Origin: Pseudoalteromonas spongiae UST010723-006
GTDB lineage: Bacteria; Pseudomonadota; Gammaproteobacteria; Enterobacterales; Alteromonadaceae
Length of the DNA stretch: 64,000 bases
Reading direction: 5' to 3'
Assembly: GCF_000238255.3 (NCBI RefSeq)
Contig: NZ_CP011039.1
Span: forward strand, 2,901,001 to 2,965,000
In this document: positions 1 to 8,309 of the stretch, one piece after another
Layout: each line of letters opens with the position of its first letter
Position numbering within the stretch: position 1 is the first letter of the stretch
Notes under the pieces: model-generated
Told to the model about the DNA's origin: nothing
Database searches by the model: none
The model's input: only the letters and a program-made list of their open reading frames with translations
Position numbers and translations under genes: made by a program

Positions 1-2187
1 GTAGATTTAGTTGCCCATGTACCATTGCCAGCAAACACCTCTGGCAATGATATTTGGGGGCATGTTGATTTAAATAACGGCATTGAATATGCCATTATTG
101 GGTTCTCTGATGGTATTCGCGTATACAGTTTGGCCGATCCTACAAACCCAACATTAGTTGGTCGTGTCGCAGGCGCGAATACGACATGGCGCGATATTAA
201 AGTACTGCAATATTACGACGAAACTTTAAAAGCCTATCAAGCGTACGCCTATGTAACAGCTGAAGCAAACACTGGCGTGCAGATAATTAACCTAAATAAT
301 TTACCCACATCGGTATCGCTTTCTGGCACAAATTTCACGGTAAATAGCGCACATAACGTGTATATCAGTAATGTTGATTACAGTTTAAATCTGCCGCTCA
401 ATGGCCAGTCTGCAAAAATGCAAATTGTTGGTTCAAACAAATATGGCGGCTCGTTTACTACCTATGATTTAACAACGCCCAACAATCCCAGCAAAAGCTT
501 TGATATTGGTTCAACATCGCGAGCAAACTACACACATGACGCCACCAGCATGTCAATAAACGACACCCGTGCTACGCGAGATTGCGTTAATGCCAGTAGC
601 GGTGTATGCGATGTATTTATCGATTTTAACGAAAATGAAATTCGCATTTGGGATGCAACACAGTCAACCAATACCGAACGTTTAGGACAAGTAGGATATG
701 ATGATGTCGATAGCAGCAGCCAGTATGTTCACTCAGGTTGGTGGCACGAAAACAAACGCTACGTGTATGTGCATGATGAGTTTGATGAGAATAAAGGCGG
801 TTTAAATACCACAGTTCGCATTCTTGATTTAGCCGATTTAACACAACCAACGATTGTTGGTAAATGGACCAGTAATAACCGCACCATAGACCACAACGGC
901 TTTGTTAAAGGCAACCGTTATTACATGTCTAATTACGAGCGCGGTTTAACCATTCTTGATATTAGCGACCCTATTAACCCGCAAGAAGTAGGTTATTTCG
1001 ATACTTTCCCAACATCAGATAATCCATCATTTAATGGTGCTTGGGGCGCTTATCCTTATTTACCGTCTGGCAATATTTTAATCAGCGACATTAATAGCGG
1101 CCTATACGTATTAAAAGACAACACTCGTGATAATAACGTTAATGTAGCGTTTGAAAGCACCGAATTAACTGCTGAGCGCGGTGATGAATTGCGTCTTGTT
1201 GTCACTAAGCCATCCGCAGTTAACGAACAAGCCAGTGTTGAATTTGAAATCATTAATGGTAGTGCACAACTTAATAGCGATATGAGCCAACGTAACAGCA
1301 CACAAACGTTAACCTGGGCAGCCAAAGATACCGCTCCTAAAGTGATTGGCATAGCGCTTACTGAAAACGGTGAAACATCACTTAAAGACTTTTATATTCG
1401 CTTACACAACGCATCAGGCAACCTTGAAATTGGCGACAATCGTATTATGAAAGTCACAATTAATGGCCTTGCCAGCCAAGGCAAGGTTGGTTTTGTTCAA
1501 ACAAGCCACACCTTCTCTGAAAAAACAGGTGATGTAAATATTGAATTAAGCCGCATGGGTGGCAGCCGTGGTCAAATTACCTTTGACTACCAAGTTGAAT
1601 ACCTAACAGCGAGCAGTGACGATATTTCTTTTGAGAATGGCACAGTAACTTGGGCTGAAGGCGACACAGCTAATAAAACCATTTCATTTAGCATTACGGA
1701 CGATCAAGAAATTGAAGATGCCGAACGCTTTATTATCAAACTTACTAATAATGATGACAGCTTGTTAAGCAATCAACAGGTTGAAATCACCATTTCAGAT
1801 GATGACAGCAATAGCGCACCTGAGGTATACGCAGGTAACGATATCGAACTGGCAACAAATGCATCAACGGTTTTAAATGCAGCAACTGCCAGCGATGATC
1901 GCACAGAACAACTCACTTATCAGTGGAAACGAGTATCTGGTGTTGCAATTAATATCACCAATGAAGACAGCTTAACGCCTAGCGTTTCTGCCACAAGCGA
2001 CGCTGGAACTGCAGTTATTTCATTTACTGCTACCGATGAACATGGCGCAAGCAGCAGTGATGAATTAACCATTACCGTTGTTGCAGCGGTTGCTCCTCCA
2101 GAGCCAGAAAAATCGAGTTCATCGAGCGGTAGTTTACCTATTTACTTATTACTTCTGATGTCGCTGTTAGCAATTCGTAGAAGGTAA
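1..2187 (+). CDS. Secreted choice-of-anchor B / LVIVD-repeat protein with Calx-beta domains (5' partial)
   Basis: The frame is open from base 1, so the true start lies before the window. The first ~370 residues contain repeated segments of the type 'GLTILDISDPINPQEVGYF' that resemble LVIVD beta-propeller repeats of choice-of-anchor B proteins. Two Calx-beta-like segments follow (the second ends in the acidic ISDDDSN), then a PKD/cadherin-like domain beginning APEVYAGNDIEL. The C-terminus has a Ser/Gly-rich linker, one hydrophobic helix and RRR, which matches the plan of a GlyGly-CTERM type sorting tail (rhombosortase substrates of type II secretion). A cell-surface or secreted protein is inferred. 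The ligand is unknown. It is convergent with cusA and shares a terminator with it. Confidence 0.8.
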   Translation, partial: VDLVAHVPLPANTSGNDIWGHVDLNNGIEYAIIGFSDGIRVYSLADPTNPTLVGRVAGANTTWRDIKVLQYYDETLKAYQAYAYVTAEANTGVQIINLNNLPTSVSLSGTNFTVNSAHNVYISNVDYSLNLPLNGQSAKMQIVGSNKYGGSFTTYDLTTPNNPSKSFDIGSTSRANYTHDATSMSINDTRATRDCVNASSGVCDVFIDFNENEIRIWDATQSTNTERLGQVGYDDVDSSSQYVHSGWWHENKRYVYVHDEFDENKGGLNTTVRILDLADLTQPTIVGKWTSNNRTIDHNGFVKGNRYYMSNYERGLTILDISDPINPQEVGYFDTFPTSDNPSFNGAWGAYPYLPSGNILISDINSGLYVLKDNTRDNNVNVAFESTELTAERGDELRLVVTKPSAVNEQASVEFEIINGSAQLNSDMSQRNSTQTLTWAAKDTAPKVIGIALTENGETSLKDFYIRLHNASGNLEIGDNRIMKVTINGLASQGKVGFVQTSHTFSEKTGDVNIELSRMGGSRGQITFDYQVEYLTASSDDISFENGTVTWAEGDTANKTISFSITDDQEIEDAERFIIKLTNNDDSLLSNQQVEITISDDDSNSAPEVYAGNDIELATNASTVLNAATASDDRTEQLTYQWKRVSGVAINITNEDSLTPSVSATSDAGTAVISFTATDEHGASSSDELTITVVAAVAPPEPEKSSSSSGSLPIYLLLLMSLLAIRRR

Positions 2188-2208
2188 AACTATTAGATCT
2201 GTTGACTT

Positions 2209-2236
2209 AAAAAAAGCGCCAATTGGCGCTTTTTTG
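2209..2236. terminator. Bidirectional intrinsic terminator
   Basis: The perfect 16-base palindrome AGCGCCAATTGGCGCT is flanked by A-rich sequence on the left and T-rich sequence on the right. It lies between two convergent genes, so it can end both transcripts. Confidence 0.85.
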
Positions 2237-2254
2237 TTTTATGCTGTGGTTCGT

Positions 2255-5200
2255 TTATTTTTTAATGCGATACAACAAGTAATACGCGCAAGGTAATACC
2301 AACATACTCACCAGCGGACTTATCACCATACCGCCGAGCATCGGCGCTGCAATTTTTTGCATCACTTCACTGCCTGTGCCGCTCCCTAACATAATTGGTG
2401 TTAAGCCAATCACGATAGTCAGTACCGTCATCGCTTTTGGGCGAACCCGTTGAACCGAGCCTTGTTTTACCGCAGTTAAAATATCCTTATGCTGTTTTAA
2501 CGCCTGATTAAGGTAAATCAGCATCACCACCCCAAACTCAGCAGCAACACCCGCAAGCGCAATCATACCCACCGCAACGGCCACGGATAACTGATAATCC
2601 AGCAAATAAACGAACCACAGTGAACCCGCCAATGCCATCGGTAACGTTAACATCACTAAGGTTGCTTGTAATGATGAGTTAAAGGCAAGGTAGAGAATGA
2701 TAAAAATAATCGCCAGTGTAATTGGGATTAGTAATTCCAATTTACTGGTAACCCGCTCCATATATTCGTATTGGCCTGAAAATCGAATGCTGTGTTTAGC
2801 CGGTAGCAACAAGTCATTACCCAGAGCTGCTTTTGCAGCTGCTATGTAATCTCCAATAACCACATCTGGCGCTAAATCGACAAATGTCCACGCAATAAAA
2901 CGGCCATTTTCGCTTTTAATCATCGCAGGACCATCTTTAATTTCAATATCAGCGACTTGCTCTAGCGTGACCCATGCACCCGTTGGTGATAAAAACGGTA
3001 ATGTTTTTAGCTCTTCTATTTGATCACGATAACGGCGTGGGTAGCGCAAATTAATTGGAAAGCGCTCTTTGCCCTGCACCGACTGCCCAATACTCGCACC
3101 ACCTAATGCATATTTTACTAACGTTTGGATGTCCGCAATATTCAAACCATATTTAGCCGCGTCTTTGCGTCTTGGCGAAATATCAATATAACGTCCTGAC
3201 TGCGCCCGCTCAGCATAAGCAGATAAAGTACCCGGAACATCCGCTAAAATGCGCTCCACATCACGACCTATTTGCTCAATTTGCGCTAAATCATCGCCTG
3301 AGATTTGAATGCCAACTGGTGTTTTGACACCAGTTGATAACATATCAATTCGGGTTTTAATCGGTTGCACCCAGGCATTGGCAAGCCCCGGAAAATTAAC
3401 ACTTGCTTGTAACTCAGCAATAATGCTTTCAAGGGTGACTCCTTCGCGCCACTCACTCTTTGGTTTTAACTGAATGGTGGTTTCAAGCATAGTGAGCGGC
3501 GCAGGGTCGGTAGCCGTTTCCGCACGGCCTACTTTACCAAATACGCTAAGCACTTCTGGTTGAGTTTTAATTAAGCGGTCGGTTTGTTGCAGTATTTCAC
3601 CCGCTTCCGCAATGGAAACTCCCGGCAGCGTGGTTGGCATGTAGAGTAAGTCTCCCTCTTCTAGCTCAGGCATAAACTCACTGCCTAATTTAGAAAGCGG
3701 GTAATAACTCGATGCCGCAATCACAATAGCAACCAATAGCGTAAATTTAGGTACTTTTAAGCAGAGGTCTAAAATCGGGCGGTAGATTGCTACTAATGCG
3801 CGAGTGAGGTAATTATTTTGCTCACTTGGAATATTACCACGCACCAAATACCCCATTAACACAGGCACTAAGGTCACGCTTAACAGTGCTGCAGCCGCCA
3901 TCACAAAGGTTTTTGTATAGGCAAGCGGGCTAAATAATTTGCCTTCTTGTGCTTCAAGGGCAAACACCGGCATAAAGCTCACCGTAATTAAAATTAGCGA
4001 GAAGAAAAGCGCAGGCCCAACTTCCACAGCGGCTTTACTTACCAATTGCCAATGCGCTTTTCCCTTAGCGTTTTCGCCCGTTTCAGCGCGATACTGTTCA
4101 AGGTGTTTATGGCAGTTTTCCACCATCACAATGGCTGCATCAACTAAAGCGCCAATCGCAATCGCAATACCACCCAAACTCATAATATTGGCATTAATGC
4201 CCATTAAGCGCATTAGTATAAAGCCCGCTAATACCGCTAACGGTAAACAAATCACAGCCACTAGCGTTGAGCGTGCATGCATTAAAAAGATTAAGCACAC
4301 CAAGGCAACAACAATCATTTCTTCAATCAGTTTTGACTGTAAATTTTCAACCGAACGTTCAATTAAGTTTGAGCGATCGTAAACCGTTACAATCTCAACG
4401 CCTTCAGGCAAGCTCGGGGTAATTTGCGCAATTTTCGCTTTCACATTGGCAATGGTTGTTAGCGCATTTTCGCCATCGCGCATCACCACAATACCACCAA
4501 CCACTTCACCTTCACCGTTTAATTCGGCAATGCCTCGTCGCATTTGCGGGCCCAAACGAATGGTCGCAACATGCTCTAGCAATAACGGGCTACCGTCGTC
4601 ATTAATAATGCCCAGGGGAATGGCTTTAAACGCAGCTAAATCGGTTAAAAAACCGCGACTGCGCACCATGTATTCGGCTTCGGCCATTTCAAGCACCGAG
4701 CCGCCCACCTCGCTGTTAGCATTTTCGATTGCTGACTTTACCTGTGTGAGCGTTACGCCGTACTGCATTAACCTCAGAGGCTCAACGACTACTTGATAGC
4801 TTTGTACCATGCCGCCAACGGTAGCAATTTCACTTACCCCTGCCACTGACTGCAATTCGTACTTTAAAAACCAATCTTGCAAAGTACGTAGCTGGGCTAA
4901 GTTTTGCTGACCTGTTTTGTCAATTAAGGCATATTGATAAACCCAACCAACCCCTGATGCATCGGGCCCTAAGGTTGGCTTAGCATCACTTGGTAAATTA
5001 GCGGTAACTTGGTTTAGATATTCCAACACCCGCGAGCGCGCCCAATACAAGTCGGTATCGTCTTCAAAAATAATGTAGACGTAAGAGTCACCAAAAAAGC
5101 TAAAACCTCGCACCGTTTTTGCTTTTGGTACCGCCATTAAACTGGTCGATAGCGGATACGTTACTTGCTCTTCAACTACTTCAGGGGCCTGCCCCGGAAA

Positions 5201-5356
5201 ACTGGTTTTAACAATGACCTGCACATCCGATAAATCAGGAATGGCATCAAGCGGTGTTTGCTTTACCGAGTAAACGCCCAATATTGCTAGCATGGCAGCC
5301 AATAACAGCACCAATACTTTGTACTTTAAACTGGTTTGAATAATCCACTGCAACAT
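2255..5356 (-). CDS. cusA: CusA-type Cu(I)/Ag(I) RND efflux pump, inner-membrane subunit
   Basis: A 1033-residue RND permease of the heavy-metal (HME) class that exports periplasmic or cytoplasmic metal using the proton gradient. The three methionines that form the metal site in E. coli CusA are all present at the same numbering: M573 (LLYMPTTLPG), M623 (PLTMLETTIQ) and M672 (IDMLSTGVKTP). The transmembrane proton-relay Asp is in GALVDAAIVMVEN near residue 406. The length is normal for the family. The ATG is preceded by CTAGGAGGC, which overlaps the end of the adaptor gene upstream. Specificity for Cu/Ag rather than Zn/Co/Cd is inferred from the Met triad. It is translated after cusB in the same operon. 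Confidence 0.95.
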   Translation of the reverse strand: MLQWIIQTSLKYKVLVLLLAAMLAILGVYSVKQTPLDAIPDLSDVQVIVKTSFPGQAPEVVEEQVTYPLSTSLMAVPKAKTVRGFSFFGDSYVYIIFEDDTDLYWARSRVLEYLNQVTANLPSDAKPTLGPDASGVGWVYQYALIDKTGQQNLAQLRTLQDWFLKYELQSVAGVSEIATVGGMVQSYQVVVEPLRLMQYGVTLTQVKSAIENANSEVGGSVLEMAEAEYMVRSRGFLTDLAAFKAIPLGIINDDGSPLLLEHVATIRLGPQMRRGIAELNGEGEVVGGIVVMRDGENALTTIANVKAKIAQITPSLPEGVEIVTVYDRSNLIERSVENLQSKLIEEMIVVALVCLIFLMHARSTLVAVICLPLAVLAGFILMRLMGINANIMSLGGIAIAIGALVDAAIVMVENCHKHLEQYRAETGENAKGKAHWQLVSKAAVEVGPALFFSLILITVSFMPVFALEAQEGKLFSPLAYTKTFVMAAAALLSVTLVPVLMGYLVRGNIPSEQNNYLTRALVAIYRPILDLCLKVPKFTLLVAIVIAASSYYPLSKLGSEFMPELEEGDLLYMPTTLPGVSIAEAGEILQQTDRLIKTQPEVLSVFGKVGRAETATDPAPLTMLETTIQLKPKSEWREGVTLESIIAELQASVNFPGLANAWVQPIKTRIDMLSTGVKTPVGIQISGDDLAQIEQIGRDVERILADVPGTLSAYAERAQSGRYIDISPRRKDAAKYGLNIADIQTLVKYALGGASIGQSVQGKERFPINLRYPRRYRDQIEELKTLPFLSPTGAWVTLEQVADIEIKDGPAMIKSENGRFIAWTFVDLAPDVVIGDYIAAAKAALGNDLLLPAKHSIRFSGQYEYMERVTSKLELLIPITLAIIFIILYLAFNSSLQATLVMLTLPMALAGSLWFVYLLDYQLSVAVAVGMIALAGVAAEFGVVMLIYLNQALKQHKDILTAVKQGSVQRVRPKAMTVLTIVIGLTPIMLGSGTGSEVMQKIAAPMLGGMVISPLVSMLVLPCAYYLLYRIKK

Positions 5357-5365
5357 AATCGCCTC

Positions 5366-6595
5366 CTAGTGTTGATGCGACTGCATTGCTTTAGCTGGTT
5401 TGCCATCTTGACTCATTTTCAAAATAGCCGAACGAATATTCGATTCGCTATCTATTAAGAATTGGCCAGAAGTTACCACTTGTTCACCTTGTGCTAGCCC
5501 TTGCATAATTTCAGCGCGGCCTTGGGTGATCATACCCACCATCACTTCACGCGAGACAAAGGTGCTATCGTGTTGTTCTACCACTACACGATTTTGCTTG
5601 CCAGTTCGAATAAGCGCTTCAACGGGAATATTAAGCACATCCTCCTTAGGGCCACCATAAATACGTACATTTGCTAGCATATCTGGCTTAAATGAACCGT
5701 TTTCATTATTTAAAGACAACCTAACCTTTAATGTACGGGTTTTAGGATCAAGCGCTGGATAGATATATTCAATCTTACCTTCAATGGCATAAACACCAAT
5801 CGCAGGTAGGTCAAACTCAACCCACTTACCATTTTCCACCCAATCAATTTGATGCTCAAACACATCGGCTAACACCCACACCTGTGAAAGATCCGCCAAG
5901 GTCATTAGCTTTACGGCTGGCTGCACATACATACCTTCACGTATGCCAAGATCAGACACAATCGCATCATGTGGTGCGTAGTAAGGCACGCGAAACAATG
6001 ACTCTTTAGTTTTCTCAACTTGGTCGATTAGTTTTTCAGACATACCTAATAAACGTAAACGTGTGCGACCACGTTCTTTCAAGCCTTTATTCGTTGGATT
6101 TGTTTTAAGCAGGGATAAATAATCGTCTTGGGCAACAATTAACTCAGGTGCATAAATTTCATAAAGTAGCTCACCTTTTTTTACGCGTGCGCCCAAAGTT
6201 TTAACTTGTAGGTTTTCAACCCAGCCCGTTGCTCTTGGGTGAATATGGGTTAGGCCATTTTCGTCATACTCAACCTTGCCAAAGGTCTCTATAAAACGCC
6301 ACAATGTAGAACGCTCAACGGGTGCTTTGGTTAATGCCATGCTCTGCTGAGTATGCCCTGACACTGAAATAGCCACTTCTTCACTACTTTCAGGTGCTGA
6401 AAGCTCCACTAAGTCCATGCCACAAATTGGGCATTTGCCTGGGTGATCTTTAACGATATGGCTGTGCATTGGACAGACAAACTTTGTGCTTTTAGCGGGT
6501 GATTGTGTCAATTCATTTACCAGGTCAGGCGATGACACGTTTGCAAAACTCAGGCTTGTAAAAAGCGCTAAGCAAATAATTAATAAATTTTTCAT
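5366..6595 (-). CDS. cusB: CusB-type RND efflux periplasmic adaptor with heavy-metal-binding domain
   Basis: Membrane-fusion protein that links the CusA pump to an outer-membrane channel. I chose the ATG at 6595 rather than the upstream in-frame start because it begins a clean signal peptide (MKNLLIICLALFTSLSFA), giving 409 residues. A heavy-metal-binding domain follows at about residues 39-65 with CPMH and CPICGM motifs, then lipoyl/barrel-sandwich and beta-barrel regions (RATGWVENLQVK; GMYVQPAVKLMTLADLSQVWV). The C-terminus is HQH, a possible extra metal ligand. Nine bases separate it from cusA. Close to certain as an adaptor; the symbol rests on the pairing with a Met-triad CusA. Confidence 0.9.
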   Translation of the reverse strand: MKNLLIICLALFTSLSFANVSSPDLVNELTQSPAKSTKFVCPMHSHIVKDHPGKCPICGMDLVELSAPESSEEVAISVSGHTQQSMALTKAPVERSTLWRFIETFGKVEYDENGLTHIHPRATGWVENLQVKTLGARVKKGELLYEIYAPELIVAQDDYLSLLKTNPTNKGLKERGRTRLRLLGMSEKLIDQVEKTKESLFRVPYYAPHDAIVSDLGIREGMYVQPAVKLMTLADLSQVWVLADVFEHQIDWVENGKWVEFDLPAIGVYAIEGKIEYIYPALDPKTRTLKVRLSLNNENGSFKPDMLANVRIYGGPKEDVLNIPVEALIRTGKQNRVVVEQHDSTFVSREVMVGMITQGRAEIMQGLAQGEQVVTSGQFLIDSESNIRSAILKMSQDGKPAKAMQSHQH

Positions 6596-6663
6596 AAACT
6601 TGGTTCTCAATTCAAATAAATAAGGTGTATTTGACGTTGGCAAATACGGCTTAAAATATTGAA

Positions 6664-7008
6664 TTAAGCTATTGGCGGTATAATGCTAACTTGCAGTGGT
6701 GTTGGATAGTTTGAAAGCCCAATGGTAAGGTAGGCGAGCTCTTTTGCGATTGGCTCTGAGAAGGCGAATGCCGAAAAGACACAACATGAGGCATGGCATT
6801 TTGCACTGCAATCATTACAGGTTTCGCAATCATGCTTGGCCATTTCTTGCTGCATTTGGCTGTCATCACAACAACTGTGATTTGAGTTTTCTGTGCTTTT
6901 TTCTACTTGATGCATTTCAGCGCACGACATTTCCTCCCCTTGCATACTGTTCGCCGCAAGTGGATTTAGAAAAATACTGAAAATAAGCATTAAATATAAA
7001 ATTCGCAT
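6664..7008 (-). CDS. Small Cys/His/Met-rich exported protein, first gene of the copper-efflux operon
   Basis: Taking the ATG at 7008 gives about 114 residues that start with a signal-peptide-like segment (MRILYLMLIFSIFLNPLAA). The middle is rich in Cys, His and Met: MSCAEMHQ, NHSCCDD, KHDCETCNDC, KCHASCC. This composition suggests periplasmic Cu(I)/Ag(I) binding. It lies about 70 bases upstream of cusB on the same strand, which supports a role in metal capture or sensing. I do not recognise a named family with certainty. A longer reading from 7062 adds 18 residues ahead of the signal sequence and is less likely. Confidence 0.65.
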   Translation of the reverse strand: MRILYLMLIFSIFLNPLAANSMQGEEMSCAEMHQVEKSTENSNHSCCDDSQMQQEMAKHDCETCNDCSAKCHASCCVFSAFAFSEPIAKELAYLTIGLSNYPTPLQVSIIPPIA

Positions 7009-7270
7009 AACGCAAAAAGTATACGTGATTGTACAAAACTTAGCTAGCCCCAAGGCGAGCATCTGTTGTTACTGCAACTTCGTTTTATAACGCAAATCCG
7101 TAGGTCCTAGATACTAAAGATCAATACCAAAACAATGCGCTCGAAATTAAAATATCGCTTTTAACATATTAATAACCATATAGATCAGCATATTTAACTA
7201 ACATAGCCATCTAGATGTTATAAAATATACATACACTCATTTTCATCTTTGCAATTAAATTAAACGACTA

Positions 7271-8158
7271 ATGGTAAAAAACCAAAAACATGCAATTCTG
7301 TACGCCTTATCAGCGGTCTTTTTATGGTCGACGGTAGCTACTGCTTTTAAACTCGCATTGATGCAACTTACACCACTTCAGTTGGTGTTTTATGCCTCTG
7401 CATTTAGCTGGTTGTTTTTGGCTATATTTTTACTTGTGAACGGTGACTACAAACACGTCAAAACGGCGTTTATAACTAAACCTTTACTGTATTTAAAATT
7501 AGGCATACTTAATCCATTTTTGTATTACCTCATTCTGTTTAAAGCGTATGATTTACTACCCGCACAGCAAGCGCAGGCACTCAATTACACGTGGGCGATT
7601 GCACTAAGTTTGCTTGCAGTACCAATGCTCGGTCAACGCCTACGAAAAGTTGATATTGCCGCATTGCTTTTTGCCTATTTAGGTGTGCTGATTATTAGTA
7701 CAAAAGGGCAATTTACTGAGCTTAATTTTGAAAGCCCGCTGGGTGTTGGGCTTGCTTTATTATCCACACTACTTTGGGCACTGTATTGGATTTTTAGTAC
7801 CAAAAACACTGATAAACCAGTAATTAGTTTATTTATTTGTTTTTCTATCGGCTTACCATTTATTGCCTTAGTACTGACTTGGCAAAACGCTTGGCAAATT
7901 CCTACAGGCAAAGCTTGGCTAGCAGCAGCTTATGTTGGGTTATTTGAAATGGGTATTACATTTGTGCTGTGGTTAATGGCAATGAAAAAAGCTGAAAACA
8001 CAGCGAGTGTTAGTAACTTAATTTTTATTTCGCCGTTTTTATCACTTATCTTTATCTACACCTTACTGGGAGAAGCAATTCATTCCACCACGATTATAGG
8101 TTTAGGTTTTATAGTGTGTGGTTTGGCAATACAAAAGTTAGTAAAAGCCAAACGCTAG
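7271..8158 (+). CDS. EamA/DMT-superfamily permease
   Basis: A 295-residue inner-membrane protein with about ten hydrophobic segments in two homologous EamA halves (first half SAVFLWSTVATAFKLALMQL; second half LLSTLLWALYWIFSTKNT). The length is typical of RhaT/YedA-like drug/metabolite transporters. The substrate cannot be deduced. It is divergent from the copper operon with about 260 bases between them, and ends about 150 bases before the GGDEF-EAL gene. No strong ribosome-binding site precedes the ATG. Confidence 0.85.
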   Translation: MVKNQKHAILYALSAVFLWSTVATAFKLALMQLTPLQLVFYASAFSWLFLAIFLLVNGDYKHVKTAFITKPLLYLKLGILNPFLYYLILFKAYDLLPAQQAQALNYTWAIALSLLAVPMLGQRLRKVDIAALLFAYLGVLIISTKGQFTELNFESPLGVGLALLSTLLWALYWIFSTKNTDKPVISLFICFSIGLPFIALVLTWQNAWQIPTGKAWLAAAYVGLFEMGITFVLWLMAMKKAENTASVSNLIFISPFLSLIFIYTLLGEAIHSTTIIGLGFIVCGLAIQKLVKAKR

Positions 8159-8242
8159 CAGGTTAAACCACCAAAATTGCGCTACAGTTAGCGTTATCTA
8201 TATTACTTGATTGATTTAAAACAGGGCTTTCATGCCTATTGT

Positions 8243-8251
8243 TGATATACT
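8243..8251 (+). promoter_or_regulatory. Extended -10 promoter candidate for the GGDEF-EAL gene
   Basis: TGATATACT fits an extended -10 element (TGnTATAAT) about 60 bases before the start codon. I see no convincing -35 at 16-18 bases. Confidence 0.35.
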
Positions 8252-8309
8252 ATAAAACCCTAAAAGTTTTAACTTGCTAACAAGGCAATGGAACGTTTTT
8301 CATTAATGT

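Noticed and set aside
3939..4796. Two plus-strand open frames of 147 and 116 codons within cusA
   Set aside because: They are antisense to a clearly coding RND gene, have no recognisable domains and no ribosome-binding sites.
6669..6869. 66-codon frame within the Cys-rich gene
   Set aside because: Same strand but another frame. It lacks a signal peptide, and the Cys/His/Met pattern is in the other frame.
7085..7130. Possible second GEMM-like motif (ACGCAAA followed by a CTAGATACTAAAG-like stretch)
   Set aside because: No GAAA-capped P2 and no closing P1 strand could be found around it.
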